Positions 36,663-45,746 of a DNA stretch of 47,689 nucleotides are shown here, in pieces. The stretch lies in assembly GCA_903837595.1 (NCBI GenBank), contig CAILVI010000327.1, positions 1 to 47,689 on the forward strand, read 5' to 3'. The notes under the pieces are model-generated. The model was not told the origin of the DNA. It made no database searches and saw nothing but the letters and a program-made list of their open reading frames with translations. Origin of the DNA: an uncultured Thiodictyon sp. (GTDB taxonomy: Bacteria > Pseudomonadota > Gammaproteobacteria > Chromatiales > Chromatiaceae). Position numbers and translations under genes: made by a program. Numbering within the stretch: position 1 is the first letter of the stretch; each line of letters begins with the position of its first letter.

Positions 36663-38576
36663 TTAGCGCACGGTCGGCGTCTTGCGCTGCACGGCGGCCC
36701 GCTGCTCCATGTCGTTGAGCACCGCCTCATAGGACTGGCGACCGAGCACCTGACCGAGCATGGACAGCGGGTCCGCGGCGCCGGGCTTAGCGGCCGCCTC
36801 AACCGGGCCGTCCTCGACCTTGGTGACACGTACGATGGCGGCGTCGCCGTCTTCCAAGACGGCAGTACCGACGCTCGCGGCACCTACCGCGGGAACCGGC
36901 AGCGTGAAGGCAACCTTAGCGACAGCTGCGGGAATATTAGGGTCACTGCGACTCACCATCCCGGCCTCATCCACCTTTGACTCACCGGCGACGGCCGCCC
37001 AGTCGACGCCGCCGCGCAGCTTCTGCGCACCAGCGGTCGCCGCCGCGGTGGCAGCCTGCTGCGCCCGCTCCTTGCGCAGTGCCGTGACGATCTCGGGCCG
37101 CACCTCGTCAAGTGGGCGGGTGGACGCCTCACGGTGGTCAATCACCCGCAACACCACCGACTGCAAGACATCCTTCTCGGGCTCGATCAGATCGCTGTTG
37201 CGGTGCTCGTTCAGCACCTCGTCGCTGAAGGCGGCTGCGGTCACCTTGGGGTGCCGGAGCATGCCTTCGCCCCCGGCGCGACCGATCCAGTCAGTGTGCT
37301 GGATCTGGAGGCCAAGCTCCTTGGCCGCCGGCGCCAGACTGTCGGAGGATTCGTAGACCAGATTGGCCAGGCGCTCACCCTGGTCGTAGAAGAGTGCCTC
37401 GGCCTTTTGTTTGGCCAATTCGCCCCGCAACTGCTCGCGCGCCTGATCGAAGGGCTTGACCGCAGCGGGGGTAATGGACTGCACCTGAATCAGGTGATAA
37501 CCGAATTTGGTGCGCACCGGCTCGCTGATTTCGCCGACCGGCAGGCTGAAGGCGGACTGCTCGAAGGCGGGGTCCATAATGCCCTTATTGATCTCGCCCA
37601 AAGACCCACCCTGGCTCGCACTCCCAGGGTCCTTGGAGACGGCCTTGGCGAGCGCCTCAAAGGACTCGCCGGCCTGGATACGCTGGCGAATGCCCACAAT
37701 CTCGGCAAGCACCGCCTGGGCGGTCGCCGCCTCGGCATCCGCAGGGACGGTGAGGAGGATGTGCCTGACGGTGCGCCGCTCGGGCTGACCGAAACGGGCC
37801 TGATCGGTGTCGTAGACCCGGCGCATGTCGTCCTCGGCGACGCTGCTCTTGGCCGCGAGGCCAGCCACGTCGAGGACCAGATAATCGAGCTTAACCTGCT
37901 CGGGGACCTGAAAGCGCGCGGGGTGGCCCTCGTAATAGGCCTTGATCGCCTGATCATCAATGGGCTCGTCGCCGATGAATCCGGCGACCGGCACCCGCAG
38001 CCAGCTGAGTTCACGGCGTTGGCCGAGCAGACGCTGGTACTGTTCACGCTCCACCTTGGTCACCAACTCGCTGCCGGCGACCGCCCGCACCAGTTGGCTG
38101 CCAACCATGCGCTGGCGCAGTTGCGCCTCGAACTGCGAGGGCGAGAGTCCTTGATACTTAAGCGCCTGTTCGTAAGCCGTGGTATCGAAACGCCCGCCCT
38201 GCTGGAAGGCTGGCTCCGCCACGATCTGGCCACGCAACACCGCATCCGCGACCCGCAGACCCATGCGATTGCCGGCGTCGACCACCAGGGTCTCACGGAT
38301 CATCGCATCCAGCACCTCTTGGCGCAGACGCTTGTCATCGAACTGGGCCGGGTCGAAGGTGGCGCCCATTTCCTCGCGCCGCTGGATACGCTCGGTCTGC
38401 AGGCGTTGATCGAGCTCACGTTCGCTGATCTCATGCCCGTTCACGAGGCCCGCCACCGGCTCACCGCCCCCGCCTATGTAGGACTGAATGCCCCACAACG
38501 CGAACGGTATACTGATCATAATGATAATCAGCCAGGCGAACCACCCCTTGGCACGATCATGGATTTGCTGCAGCAT
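36663..38576 (-). CDS. ppiD: Periplasmic folding chaperone PpiD (SurA_N/parvulin-type)
   Basis: 637 residues, close to the E. coli length of 623. It has a short cytoplasmic start, one transmembrane anchor (WFAWLIIIMISIPFALWGIQ, about residues 12-31), a SurA_N-like chaperone region (about 40-200), a parvulin PPIase domain (about 260-360; RRTVRHILLTVPADAE, GGSLGEINKGIMDPAFEQSA, FGYHLIQV) and a second PPIase-like region after it. PpiD sits at the Sec translocon and helps outer-membrane proteins as they leave it. Its place after lon, hupB and the tRNA genes is the usual gammaproteobacterial order. A terminator lies between the tRNAs and this gene, so it needs its own promoter; none is obvious in the 45 bases between. 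Confidence 0.95.
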   Translation of the reverse strand: MLQQIHDRAKGWFAWLIIIMISIPFALWGIQSYIGGGGEPVAGLVNGHEISERELDQRLQTERIQRREEMGATFDPAQFDDKRLRQEVLDAMIRETLVVDAGNRMGLRVADAVLRGQIVAEPAFQQGGRFDTTAYEQALKYQGLSPSQFEAQLRQRMVGSQLVRAVAGSELVTKVEREQYQRLLGQRRELSWLRVPVAGFIGDEPIDDQAIKAYYEGHPARFQVPEQVKLDYLVLDVAGLAAKSSVAEDDMRRVYDTDQARFGQPERRTVRHILLTVPADAEAATAQAVLAEIVGIRQRIQAGESFEALAKAVSKDPGSASQGGSLGEINKGIMDPAFEQSAFSLPVGEISEPVRTKFGYHLIQVQSITPAAVKPFDQAREQLRGELAKQKAEALFYDQGERLANLVYESSDSLAPAAKELGLQIQHTDWIGRAGGEGMLRHPKVTAAAFSDEVLNEHRNSDLIEPEKDVLQSVVLRVIDHREASTRPLDEVRPEIVTALRKERAQQAATAAATAGAQKLRGGVDWAAVAGESKVDEAGMVSRSDPNIPAAVAKVAFTLPVPAVGAASVGTAVLEDGDAAIVRVTKVEDGPVEAAAKPGAADPLSMLGQVLGRQSYEAVLNDMEQRAAVQRKTPTVR

Positions 38577-38620
38577 GTCTCGATACTCGGACGGGACCGG
38601 GAAAGAAAGTTCCTAAGGCA

Positions 38621-38655
38621 CAAACAAAAACGGGGTACCCTTGACGGATACCCCG
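38621..38655 (-). terminator. Intrinsic terminator after tRNA-Asp
   Basis: On the minus strand CGGGGTA and TACCCCG form a seven-pair stem with an 11-base loop, followed directly by TTTTTGTTTG. It lies 12 bases after the CCA end of tRNA-Asp and should end the tRNA transcript before ppiD. Confidence 0.92.
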
Positions 38656-38666
38656 CTTCAGCGGAT

Positions 38667-38743
38667 TGGCGGAGCGGACGGGGCTCGAACCCGCGACCCC
38701 CGGCGTGACAGGCCGGTATTCTAACCAACTGAACTACCGCTCC
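38667..38743 (-). tRNA. tRNA-Asp (GTC)
   Basis: A 77-base cloverleaf with acceptor GGAGCGG/CCGCTCC, D-loop AGTTCAGTTGGTTAGAAT, anticodon loop CTGTCAC (anticodon GTC), T-arm GCGGGTTCGAGCCCCGT-like, and an encoded CCA. It lies 64 bases after tRNA-Val and is probably on the same transcript. Confidence 0.97.
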
Positions 38744-38807
38744 AAATTGCGCACCTGATCGCGCTTCCTTGGTATTTTCCGCAGGCCTGGTTCCTGTCGC
38801 AGGCACT

Positions 38808-38883
38808 TGGTGGGTGCTGCAGGGATCGAACCTGCGACCCTCGCCTTGTAAGGGCGATGCTCTCCCAGCTGAGCTAAGCACCC
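38808..38883 (-). tRNA. tRNA-Val (TAC)
   Basis: A 76-base cloverleaf with acceptor GGGTGCT/AGCACCC, D-arm TAGCTCAGCTGGGAGAGC, anticodon loop CTTACAA (anticodon TAC), T-arm GCAGGTTCGATCCCTGC, and an encoded CCA. It lies 84 bases after the hupB stop. Confidence 0.97.
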
Positions 38884-38967
38884 TTTTTTGGGCACCTGCT
38901 GCGGCCACTGTCACCGATGGCCACCCGGTGTCGGGAACCCTTTGCAGGGCGCCCTAACAACGAACCG

Positions 38968-39240
38968 CTATTGTATCGCGTCCTTCAGCGCTTTTCCAGC
39001 TTTGAAACCCGGAGTTTTCGATGCCCCGATCTCAATCGCCGCGCCCGTCTGGGGATTGCGCCCCGTGCGGGCGGCGCGTTCCTTGACGGAGAAGGTCCCG
39101 AAGCCGATGACGGAGACCGTGTCTCCGCTCTTCAGGGCAAGTGCGATGGCGTCAGTCAAGGCATCCAACGCCCGACCGGCAGCCGCCTTTGGGATATCAC
39201 CCGCCTCAGCCATCGCCTCGATCAGATCCGATTTGTTCAT
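38968..39240 (-). CDS. hupB: DNA-binding protein HU, beta type
   Basis: 90 residues, the standard HU length, from the ATG at 39240 with GGGGGA seven to eight bases upstream (the open frame extends 42 bases further). [20 protein letters not shown] begins the dimerisation helices. [20 protein letters not shown] leads into the DNA-binding beta arm, which carries GRNPQTG. HU is an abundant nucleoid protein that bends DNA without strong sequence preference. The gene follows lon in the usual order, after a probable terminator that overlaps the end of lon. Confidence 0.97.
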   Translation of the reverse strand: MNKSDLIEAMAEAGDIPKAAAGRALDALTDAIALALKSGDTVSVIGFGTFSVKERAARTGRNPQTGAAIEIGASKTPGFKAGKALKDAIQ

Positions 39241-39426
39241 TTTTCCCCCAAATATCCTGGCCACTGTTGCGCGAGTACACAATTACCGGCAGCATCGTCG
39301 GTCACCCTGGCCGCCGTCGAGGCGGGCCGGTGACCGCCACCGGGCGCGATTTCCGCACCCTCGAATGCTAAAGCGGAGTCCGCGGCGGGGCAACCCGGTT
39401 TTTCCCCGTCGCGCGAACAAATCCTC

Positions 39427-39455
39427 AAAAAAACCTCAGTGACGGGTCCGCACTG
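39427..39455 (-). terminator. Possible intrinsic terminator overlapping the lon stop codon
   Basis: On the minus strand CAGTG and CACTG form a five-pair stem over the last lon codons and the TGA, followed after GAGG by seven T. The stem is short, so termination may be partial. Confidence 0.45.
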
Positions 39456-41889
39456 GCTGGTCGCGCGCCGGATCGACGACCTTCTCCGGGACATCATCCT
39501 TCGGACTGGCGCCCTCGCCGCCCTGCGCCGCGGTCGCGACCAGCTCCGGCCGACGGGTCAGCGCGATATCCAGGACCTCGTCGATCCAACGCACCGGGCG
39601 AATATCCAGGTTTTGCTGAATGTTTTTCGGGATCTCGGTCAGGTCCCGCTCGTTGTCCCGCGGGATGATGACGGTGTCGATCCCGCCGCGGTGGGCCGCC
39701 AGCAGTTTCTCCTTGAGCCCCCCGATCGGCAGGACCTCACCACGCAGGGTAATCTCGCCGGTCATGGCCACATTCGAACGCACCGGGATCTTGGTCAGGG
39801 CCGAGACCAGCGCGGTACACATCGCCACACCGGCACTAGGGCCATCCTTGGGCGTCGCGCCCTCGGGGACATGGATGTGCATGTCAAAGATGTTATGAAA
39901 GTCCGGCGCGATCCCCAGGGCGTCGGCGCGTGCCCGCACCACCGTCATAGCGGCCTGGATCGACTCCTGCATCACGTCCCCCAGTTGGCCGGTGTAGGTG
40001 AATTTACCCTTCCCAGGGACCAAGGCGGACTCGATGCGCAGCAACTCCCCGCCCACCTCGGTCCAGGCGAGCCCGGTCACTTGGCCGATCTGGTCCCGCT
40101 CATCCGCCCGACCGAAGCGGAAACGCTGGACACCGAGATATTTTTCCAGTGACTTGGCGTTGACGGTGGTCGCGGTGTCGCGCTTCTTCAGCAGCACCTC
40201 CTTCACCACCTTGCGACAGATCTTGGACACCTCCCGCTCCAGGTTGCGGACCCCGGCTTCGCGCGTGTAATAGCGCACGATATCGCGCAGGGCCGACTCG
40301 CGAATCACCAGCTCCCCGGACTTGAGCCCGTTGTTCTTGATCTGCTTGGGAATCAGATAACGCTCGGCGATCGCGACCTTTTCATCCTCCGTGTAGCCCG
40401 AGAGCCGGATCACCTCCATGCGATCCAGCAGCGCTGGGGGAATGTTCAGCGTATTGGCGGTGGCCACGAACATGACCTCGGAGAGGTCGAAGTCCACCTC
40501 CAGGTAATGATCGTTGAAGGTGTGATTCTGTTCCGGGTCTAGGACCTCCAACAGGGCGGAGGCCGGATCACCCCGGAAGTCCATCGCCATCTTGTCGATC
40601 TCATCAAGCAGGAAGAAGGCGTTTCGGGAACCGGCCTTGGACAGGTTCTGGATGATCTTGCCCGGCAGCGCGCCGATGTAGGTCCGCCGGTGGCCACGGA
40701 TCTCGGCCTCGTCACGCACCCCGCCCAATGACATACGCACAAATTTGCGGTTGGTGGCACGCGCAATGGACTGACCCAGCGAGGTCTTGCCGACCCCGGG
40801 CGGACCGACCAGACAGAGGATCGGGCCCTTGAGCTTACGCACCCGCTGCTGGACCGCCAGGTATTCGAGGATGCGCTCCTTGACCCGCTCTAATCCGTAG
40901 TGGTCCTTATCCAGCACCTGCTCAGCGACGCGGATATCGTTGCGAATGCGCGTACGCGCCCTCCACGGCACATTCACGAGGGTGTCGACATAGTTCCGCA
41001 CCACGCTCGCCTCGGCGGACATGGGCGACATGAGCTTCAGCTTGTTGAGCTCCGCCTGGGCCTTGGTCTTGACCTCCTTGGGCATCCCGGCGTTTTCGAT
41101 CCGCTTGGCCAGTTCCTCGATCTCGTTGGGCACCTCGTCGAGTTCGCCCAATTCCTTCTGGATCGCCTTCATCTGTTCGTTGAGATAATACTCACGCTGA
41201 TTCTTCTCCATCTGGCGCTTGACCCGACCACGAATGCGCTTCTCCATCTGGAGCAGGTCACTCTCGGACTCCATCAGCCCCATCAGATGCTCGATCCGCG
41301 CCTGGATATCGGTCATCTCCAGGACGCGCTGCTTCTCGTCGAGCTTGAGCGACATATGCGCCGCCATGGTGTCGGCCAAGCGGCCGGCCTCGTCGATGCC
41401 GGCCAGCGAGGTCAGCACCTCGGGCGGCACCTTCTTATTCAGCTTGACATACTGATCGAACAGGGTGACGGCAGAACGGATCAACACCTCCTGCTCGCGC
41501 TCGTCGGCGTCCAGGGTCTCGGGCAAGGGCGCGATCAGGGCCGAGAAAGAATCATCGGTGGTGACAAAGCGCGTGATGCGCGCCCGCTGATTACCCTCCA
41601 CCAGGACCTTGACCGTCCCGTCCGGGAGCTTCAGGAGTTGCAGGATGCTGGCGAGCGTACCAATCTGGTGCAGGTCCTTGACGTCCGGGTCGTCCACGTC
41701 CGCGCTCTTCTGCGCGACCAGCAGGATCTGCTTGTCGTGGGCCATGGCCCCGTCGAGGGCGCGGATCGACTTGTCGCGGCCGACGAACAACGGGATGACC
41801 ATGTGCGGATAGACCACTACGTCGCGCAGCGGCAGGACCGGCACCTCGGGTGAACCGGTGAGTGATCGCGAAGATTCTTGCTGTGCCAT
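39436..41889 (-). CDS. lon: ATP-dependent protease Lon (LonA)
   Basis: About 817 residues from the ATG at 41889; a GTG two codons earlier (41895) is less likely. It has an N-terminal substrate-binding domain ([20 protein letters not shown]), a coiled middle, an AAA+ domain with Walker [10 protein letters not shown] and Walker [11 protein letters not shown], and a serine protease domain with the Ser in [11 protein letters not shown] (about residue 685) and the Lys in GGLKEKL (about 726). Lon degrades damaged and regulatory proteins in the cytoplasm. A C-terminal extension of about 35 residues after RRPEL is Ala/Gly/Asp-rich and probably disordered. A heat-shock type promoter lies about 115 bases upstream of the start. 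Confidence 0.98.
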   Translation of the reverse strand: MAQQESSRSLTGSPEVPVLPLRDVVVYPHMVIPLFVGRDKSIRALDGAMAHDKQILLVAQKSADVDDPDVKDLHQIGTLASILQLLKLPDGTVKVLVEGNQRARITRFVTTDDSFSALIAPLPETLDADEREQEVLIRSAVTLFDQYVKLNKKVPPEVLTSLAGIDEAGRLADTMAAHMSLKLDEKQRVLEMTDIQARIEHLMGLMESESDLLQMEKRIRGRVKRQMEKNQREYYLNEQMKAIQKELGELDEVPNEIEELAKRIENAGMPKEVKTKAQAELNKLKLMSPMSAEASVVRNYVDTLVNVPWRARTRIRNDIRVAEQVLDKDHYGLERVKERILEYLAVQQRVRKLKGPILCLVGPPGVGKTSLGQSIARATNRKFVRMSLGGVRDEAEIRGHRRTYIGALPGKIIQNLSKAGSRNAFFLLDEIDKMAMDFRGDPASALLEVLDPEQNHTFNDHYLEVDFDLSEVMFVATANTLNIPPALLDRMEVIRLSGYTEDEKVAIAERYLIPKQIKNNGLKSGELVIRESALRDIVRYYTREAGVRNLEREVSKICRKVVKEVLLKKRDTATTVNAKSLEKYLGVQRFRFGRADERDQIGQVTGLAWTEVGGELLRIESALVPGKGKFTYTGQLGDVMQESIQAAMTVVRARADALGIAPDFHNIFDMHIHVPEGATPKDGPSAGVAMCTALVSALTKIPVRSNVAMTGEITLRGEVLPIGGLKEKLLAAHRGGIDTVIIPRDNERDLTEIPKNIQQNLDIRPVRWIDEVLDIALTRRPELVATAAQGGEGASPKDDVPEKVVDPARDQPVRTRH

Positions 41890-42003
41890 TGACACTCTCT
41901 GTGCTGGAACGCTCGTGGGGTGGGCGACAAGCCCCCGGACAACGCGTCAGGGTCGGGGGCCAAATGCCGGCGGAGCGGTCCGCGGCTGGCTTAATCACTA
42001 AAG

Positions 42004-42032
42004 AATAGGGGCCGATCGGGCCGGATTCAATG
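42004..42032 (-). promoter_or_regulatory. Sigma-32-like heat-shock promoter of lon
   Basis: On the minus strand CATTGAAT, 13 bases, then CCCCTATT. The sigma-32 consensus is CTTGAAA, 11-16 bases, CCCCATNT. It gives a leader of about 105 bases before the lon ATG. E. coli lon is also under sigma-32 control, which supports the reading. Confidence 0.7.
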
Positions 42033-42121
42033 AATTGCCCTCAACCAGTCGACCACCGAGGCCACCGCCAGGGGCTGATCGACCCCGCTAGCGGCGCCCC
42101 GGGGCAGGGACATCGCAGGGA

Positions 42122-43396
42122 TCAATCCCCGGAGGCGACTTGTTTTTCGAGGCCTTCGTAGATGAGGAAGGGGCGGTTTTCACCCATGATGACCGAGCCG
42201 TCCAGCACCACCTTGCACACGCTCTTCATGGAAGGTAGGTCATACATGGTGTCCAACAGCACCTGCTCCATGATGGTCCGCAAGCCGCGCGCCCCGGTCT
42301 TGCGCTCCATGGCCTTCTTGGCAATGCAGCGCATGGCGTCATCACGCAACTCCAGTTCCACGCCCTCCATCTCGAACAGGCGTGCATACTGTTTGACCAA
42401 GGCGTTCTTGGGCTCGGTCAAGATACGCATGAGGGCCGCCTCGTCGAGTTCCTCCAGCGTCGCCATCACCGGCAGACGACCGACGAACTCCGGAATAAGA
42501 CCGTAGCGGATCAGGTCCTCGGGCTCCACCGCGGCCAGCAGTTCACCGATCTGACGCTTGTCGTCCTTGCTGTGGACGTCCGCGTTGAAACCGATCCCGC
42601 CCTTGCGGGAGCGCTGCTGGATGACCTTATCGAGCCCCGCAAAGGCCCCACCGACAATGAACAGGATGTTCGAGGTGTCGACCTGCAGGAACTCCTGCTG
42701 GGGGTGCTTACGTCCGCCCTGGGGTGGCACCGAGGCGACGGTCCCCTCGATCAGCTTGAGCAGCGCCTGCTGGACACCCTCGCCGGAGACGTCACGCGTG
42801 ATCGACGGGTTGTCGGACTTGCGTGAGATCTTGTCGATCTCGTCGATATAGACAATCCCGCTCTGCGCCTTCTCGACGTCGTAGTCGCACTTCTGGAGCA
42901 ACTTCTGGATGATGTTCTCGACGTCCTCCCCGACATAACCGGCCTCGGTCAGGGTGGTGGCGTCGGCGATGGTGAAGGGGACATTCAGCAGGCGCGCCAG
43001 GGTCTCCGCCAGCAGGGTCTTACCCGAACCGGTGGGACCGATCAGCAGGATGTTGCTCTTGGCGATCTCGATCTCTTCCTTGGCCTCCGAGACTTCCAAC
43101 CGCTTGTAATGGTTGTAGACGGCGACCGCCAGCACCCGCTTAGCGTACTCTTGGCCGATCACGAACTCGTCTAAGCTCTCCTTGATCTCACGCGGCTTGG
43201 GCAGCTTGCTGGTGGCATCCCCCACCCCTTCCTGCATCTCCTCGCGGATAATGTCGTTGCAAAGCTCAACACACTCGTCGCAGATAAACACGGAGGGGCC
43301 GGCGATGAGCTTGCGGACTTCATGCTGGCTCTTGCCGCAGAACGAGCAGTAGAGGAGTTTGCCCTCGTCGCTCTTGCCGTGGTTACTTCCACTCAT
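42122..43396 (-). CDS. clpX: ClpXP ATPase subunit ClpX
   Basis: 424 residues, the same length as E. coli ClpX, from the ATG at 43396 with GGAG upstream; the frame extends 22 codons further but without family resemblance. It has an N-terminal zinc-binding domain ([11 protein letters not shown], then CDECVELC), Walker A GPTGSGKT, Walker B VYIDEIDK, the sensor region, and the ClpP-docking loop with IGF (KGGIGFNAD). It unfolds proteins and feeds them to ClpP. It is 180 bases after clpP and has its own good promoter in that gap. Confidence 0.98.
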   Translation of the reverse strand: MSGSNHGKSDEGKLLYCSFCGKSQHEVRKLIAGPSVFICDECVELCNDIIREEMQEGVGDATSKLPKPREIKESLDEFVIGQEYAKRVLAVAVYNHYKRLEVSEAKEEIEIAKSNILLIGPTGSGKTLLAETLARLLNVPFTIADATTLTEAGYVGEDVENIIQKLLQKCDYDVEKAQSGIVYIDEIDKISRKSDNPSITRDVSGEGVQQALLKLIEGTVASVPPQGGRKHPQQEFLQVDTSNILFIVGGAFAGLDKVIQQRSRKGGIGFNADVHSKDDKRQIGELLAAVEPEDLIRYGLIPEFVGRLPVMATLEELDEAALMRILTEPKNALVKQYARLFEMEGVELELRDDAMRCIAKKAMERKTGARGLRTIMEQVLLDTMYDLPSMKSVCKVVLDGSVIMGENRPFLIYEGLEKQVASGD

Positions 43397-43461
43397 CGGG
43401 GATGACACTCCGGGGGTCAGTTGGCGACAGGAACCGGGGGGGCCCTGTCGAAGCGGTATCA

Positions 43462-43489
43462 ATCATAACGGTTTGCGCCCGGATGGCAA
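43462..43489 (-). promoter_or_regulatory. Sigma-70-like promoter of clpX
   Basis: On the minus strand TTGCCA, a 16-base spacer, then TATGAT, about 65 bases before the clpX ATG. It would allow clpX to be transcribed without clpP. Confidence 0.65.
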
Positions 43490-43575
43490 GACGGTGACCA
43501 GCACGCCGACAGCAACTGGCCGCCGCCGGGCGCACCTCGACGACGCCGCCGGACCGGGCTGGACGCTGGGTCGAC

Positions 43576-44220
43576 TTAAGCCTTACCCAGTGCCGGCCCT
43601 CGCTCGGTCAATACCTTGTCGATCAGGCCATAGGCCTGGGCCTCGTCGCCACCCAGGAAGCGATCACGCTCGGTGTCGTCGGCGATCTTCTCGATCGGCT
43701 GACCGGTATGGTGGGCCAGGATGCCATTGAGCCGATCACGCAGCAGGAGGATCTCGCGGGCATGGATGTCGATGTCGGTCGCCTGGCCCTGAAAACCGCC
43801 CAACGGCTGATGGATCATCATCCGCGAGTTGGGCAGGCAGTGGCGCTTGCCGGCCGTCCCGCCGGCCAACAGGAGCGCGCCCATGCTCGCCGCCTGACCG
43901 ATACACAAGGTGCTCACATCCGGACGAACGAAACACATGGTGTCGTAGATGGCCAACCCGGCGGTGACTGAACCACCCGGCGAGTTGATATAGAGATGGA
44001 TGTCCTTGTCCGGGTTTTCGGACTCCAAAAAGAGCATCTGGGCGACCACCAGATTGGCCATGTAGTCCTCGACCGGCCCCACCAGGAAGATCACCCGCTC
44101 TTTCAGGAGCCGCGAGTAGATATCGAAAGAGCGCTCGCCGCGCGCCGTCTGCTCGATGACGATCGGCACCAGCCCCAGACCCTCGGGCATCCACTGCGTG
44201 CGATTCACGGGCTTGATCAT
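43576..44220 (-). CDS. clpP: ATP-dependent Clp protease proteolytic subunit ClpP
   Basis: 214 residues. The catalytic triad is complete: Ser112 in GQAASMGA, His137 in MMIHQP and Asp186 in TERDRF. The conserved start of the mature protein ([20 protein letters not shown]) follows a short propeptide. Fourteen copies form the barrel that degrades proteins unfolded by ClpX. An ATG at 44220 is used. It follows tig by 71 bases, and that gap contains a strong small hairpin. Confidence 0.98.
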   Translation of the reverse strand: MIKPVNRTQWMPEGLGLVPIVIEQTARGERSFDIYSRLLKERVIFLVGPVEDYMANLVVAQMLFLESENPDKDIHLYINSPGGSVTAGLAIYDTMCFVRPDVSTLCIGQAASMGALLLAGGTAGKRHCLPNSRMMIHQPLGGFQGQATDIDIHAREILLLRDRLNGILAHHTGQPIEKIADDTERDRFLGGDEAQAYGLIDKVLTERGPALGKA

Positions 44221-44263
44221 GCTATCTGCTCATCTCTCATCTGCACTGTCGATCCGACCGTAC

Positions 44264-44280
44264 CGGCGTCCGGGACGCCG
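44264..44280 (-). other. Hairpin in the tig-clpP gap
   Basis: CGGCGTC-CGG-GACGCCG is a seven-pair stem with a three-base loop, 43 bases before the clpP ATG. There is no T run after it, so it is more likely an RNA stability or processing site than a terminator. Confidence 0.5.
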
Positions 44281-44291
44281 CGAACATCGGG

Positions 44292-45602
44292 CTAACTCCC
44301 CGCGTTACCCACCGACGCCGGGTCGGTCAACTGCGCGAAGCTCATCTGTTCGTCCTCGACGCTCACCTGCTCCAGGACCCACTCCACCACCCGCTCCTCC
44401 ATGACCATGGACTCGACCGGGGCCAGTCGCTTGCGATCGGCATAATAATAGTCGATGACCTCCTGGGGGTCCTCGTAGGTGGACGCCAAGGTCTCGATCG
44501 CGGCGCGAACCCGGGCCGGCTCGGCCTTGATGGCGTGGCGCTTGATGATCTCGCCGATGATCAGCCCCAGGGCCACCCGCCGCCGGGCCGGCTCCTCGAA
44601 CAGCGCATCGGGCAAGTCCACGGAGCTTGCCGCACCAATGCGCTCACGCATCTGCCCCTTGAGTCCCTGAACCTCCTCTGCCAAAAGCACCGCGGGGATT
44701 GCAAGTTCGTGAGACGCGACCAGCACGTCCATCACAGCCTCCTTTGTGCGGGCACTGATGCGCTGTTTCAATTCACGGTCCATGTTCGCCCGCACCTCGG
44801 CGCGGAAACGCTCCAGATCGCCGTCGGGTACCCCGAAGCCGCCGATGAACTCCGCGTCGAGCACGGGCAGAAACGGCTCGGTGACGGCCTCAATACTGAC
44901 CTCGAAGCGCACCGCCTGTCCCGACAGGTCGGCGCGGTGATAACCCTCTGGGAAACTCAGGTCCAGCACGCGGGTGTCCCCGGCACTGGCCCCAACGAGC
45001 CCGTCCTCGAACCCGGGGAGCATGCGTCCGGAGCCGATCTCCACCGGGATCGCGGTGGCCGAACCGCCCTCGAAGGGCACGCCGTCGAGGGTGCCGACGA
45101 AGGAGACGGTCAGCCGATCCCCGGCCTGCGCCGGACGCTCAACCGGGACCCAGCTCTTGTGTTGTTCACGCAACCGCTCGATCACCATCTCCAGGTCGGC
45201 GTCCGTCACCTCGGCCACCGGGCGCTTGACGACCTGACCGGCCAAGGAGGCGATCTCGACCTCGGGCATCACCTCGAAGGTGGCGGTAAAGGCATAGTGC
45301 TGCGCGGCCGGCTCGAGCTCGGGCGCAATCTGCGGCGCGCCGGCCAGATGCAGGGAGTGCTCTGCGACGGCCGTGCCAAAGCTCGACTGGACCAGTTCAC
45401 CCAAGACCTCCTGCTCGACATGAGCGCCGAAGCGCTGACGCAACAGCGTGACCGGCACCTTGCCCGGCCGGAACCCCGGGAGCTTGACGGTGCGCACGAG
45501 CTTCTGCAGCCGCTTTTCGACCTCGCCACGAACCTGTTCGAATGGCAACTCGATGCGCATCCGCCGCTCAAGGCCTTCGCCCGTCTCCACCGATACTTGC
45601 AT
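44292..45602 (-). CDS. tig: Trigger factor, ribosome-bound chaperone
   Basis: 436 residues, near the usual 432, from the ATG at 45602 with GGGAG about 10 bases upstream. It has an N-terminal ribosome-binding domain with the signature LPGFRPGKVP, a middle FKBP-type PPIase domain (GDRLTVSFVGTLDGVPFEGG) and a helical C-terminal chaperone domain. It binds new chains at the ribosome exit. It is the first gene of the tig-clpP-clpX-lon series. Confidence 0.97.
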   Translation of the reverse strand: MQVSVETGEGLERRMRIELPFEQVRGEVEKRLQKLVRTVKLPGFRPGKVPVTLLRQRFGAHVEQEVLGELVQSSFGTAVAEHSLHLAGAPQIAPELEPAAQHYAFTATFEVMPEVEIASLAGQVVKRPVAEVTDADLEMVIERLREQHKSWVPVERPAQAGDRLTVSFVGTLDGVPFEGGSATAIPVEIGSGRMLPGFEDGLVGASAGDTRVLDLSFPEGYHRADLSGQAVRFEVSIEAVTEPFLPVLDAEFIGGFGVPDGDLERFRAEVRANMDRELKQRISARTKEAVMDVLVASHELAIPAVLLAEEVQGLKGQMRERIGAASSVDLPDALFEEPARRRVALGLIIGEIIKRHAIKAEPARVRAAIETLASTYEDPQEVIDYYYADRKRLAPVESMVMEERVVEWVLEQVSVEDEQMSFAQLTDPASVGNAGS

Positions 45603-45708
45603 GCTTCTCGTCTCCCGCTTCAGCAGGGCCGGGCGCGACCCCGACGCCATCCAAATGGTTGTTCGATGACCGGACAGGCACGCGCCGACCAGTCGCCAAA
45701 AGTCGGAT

Positions 45709-45738
45709 AGTATAGCCCGTTGGGCACCCCGGGGCCAA
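45709..45738 (-). promoter_or_regulatory. Possible sigma-70-like promoter of tig
   Basis: On the minus strand TTGGCC, 18 bases, then TATACT, about 107 bases before the tig ATG. The -35 part overlaps an inverted repeat (GCACCC...GGGGTGC, about 45723-45743) just after the ligase stop, which may help end the ligase transcript. Confidence 0.45.
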
Positions 45739-45746
45739 GGGTGCTG

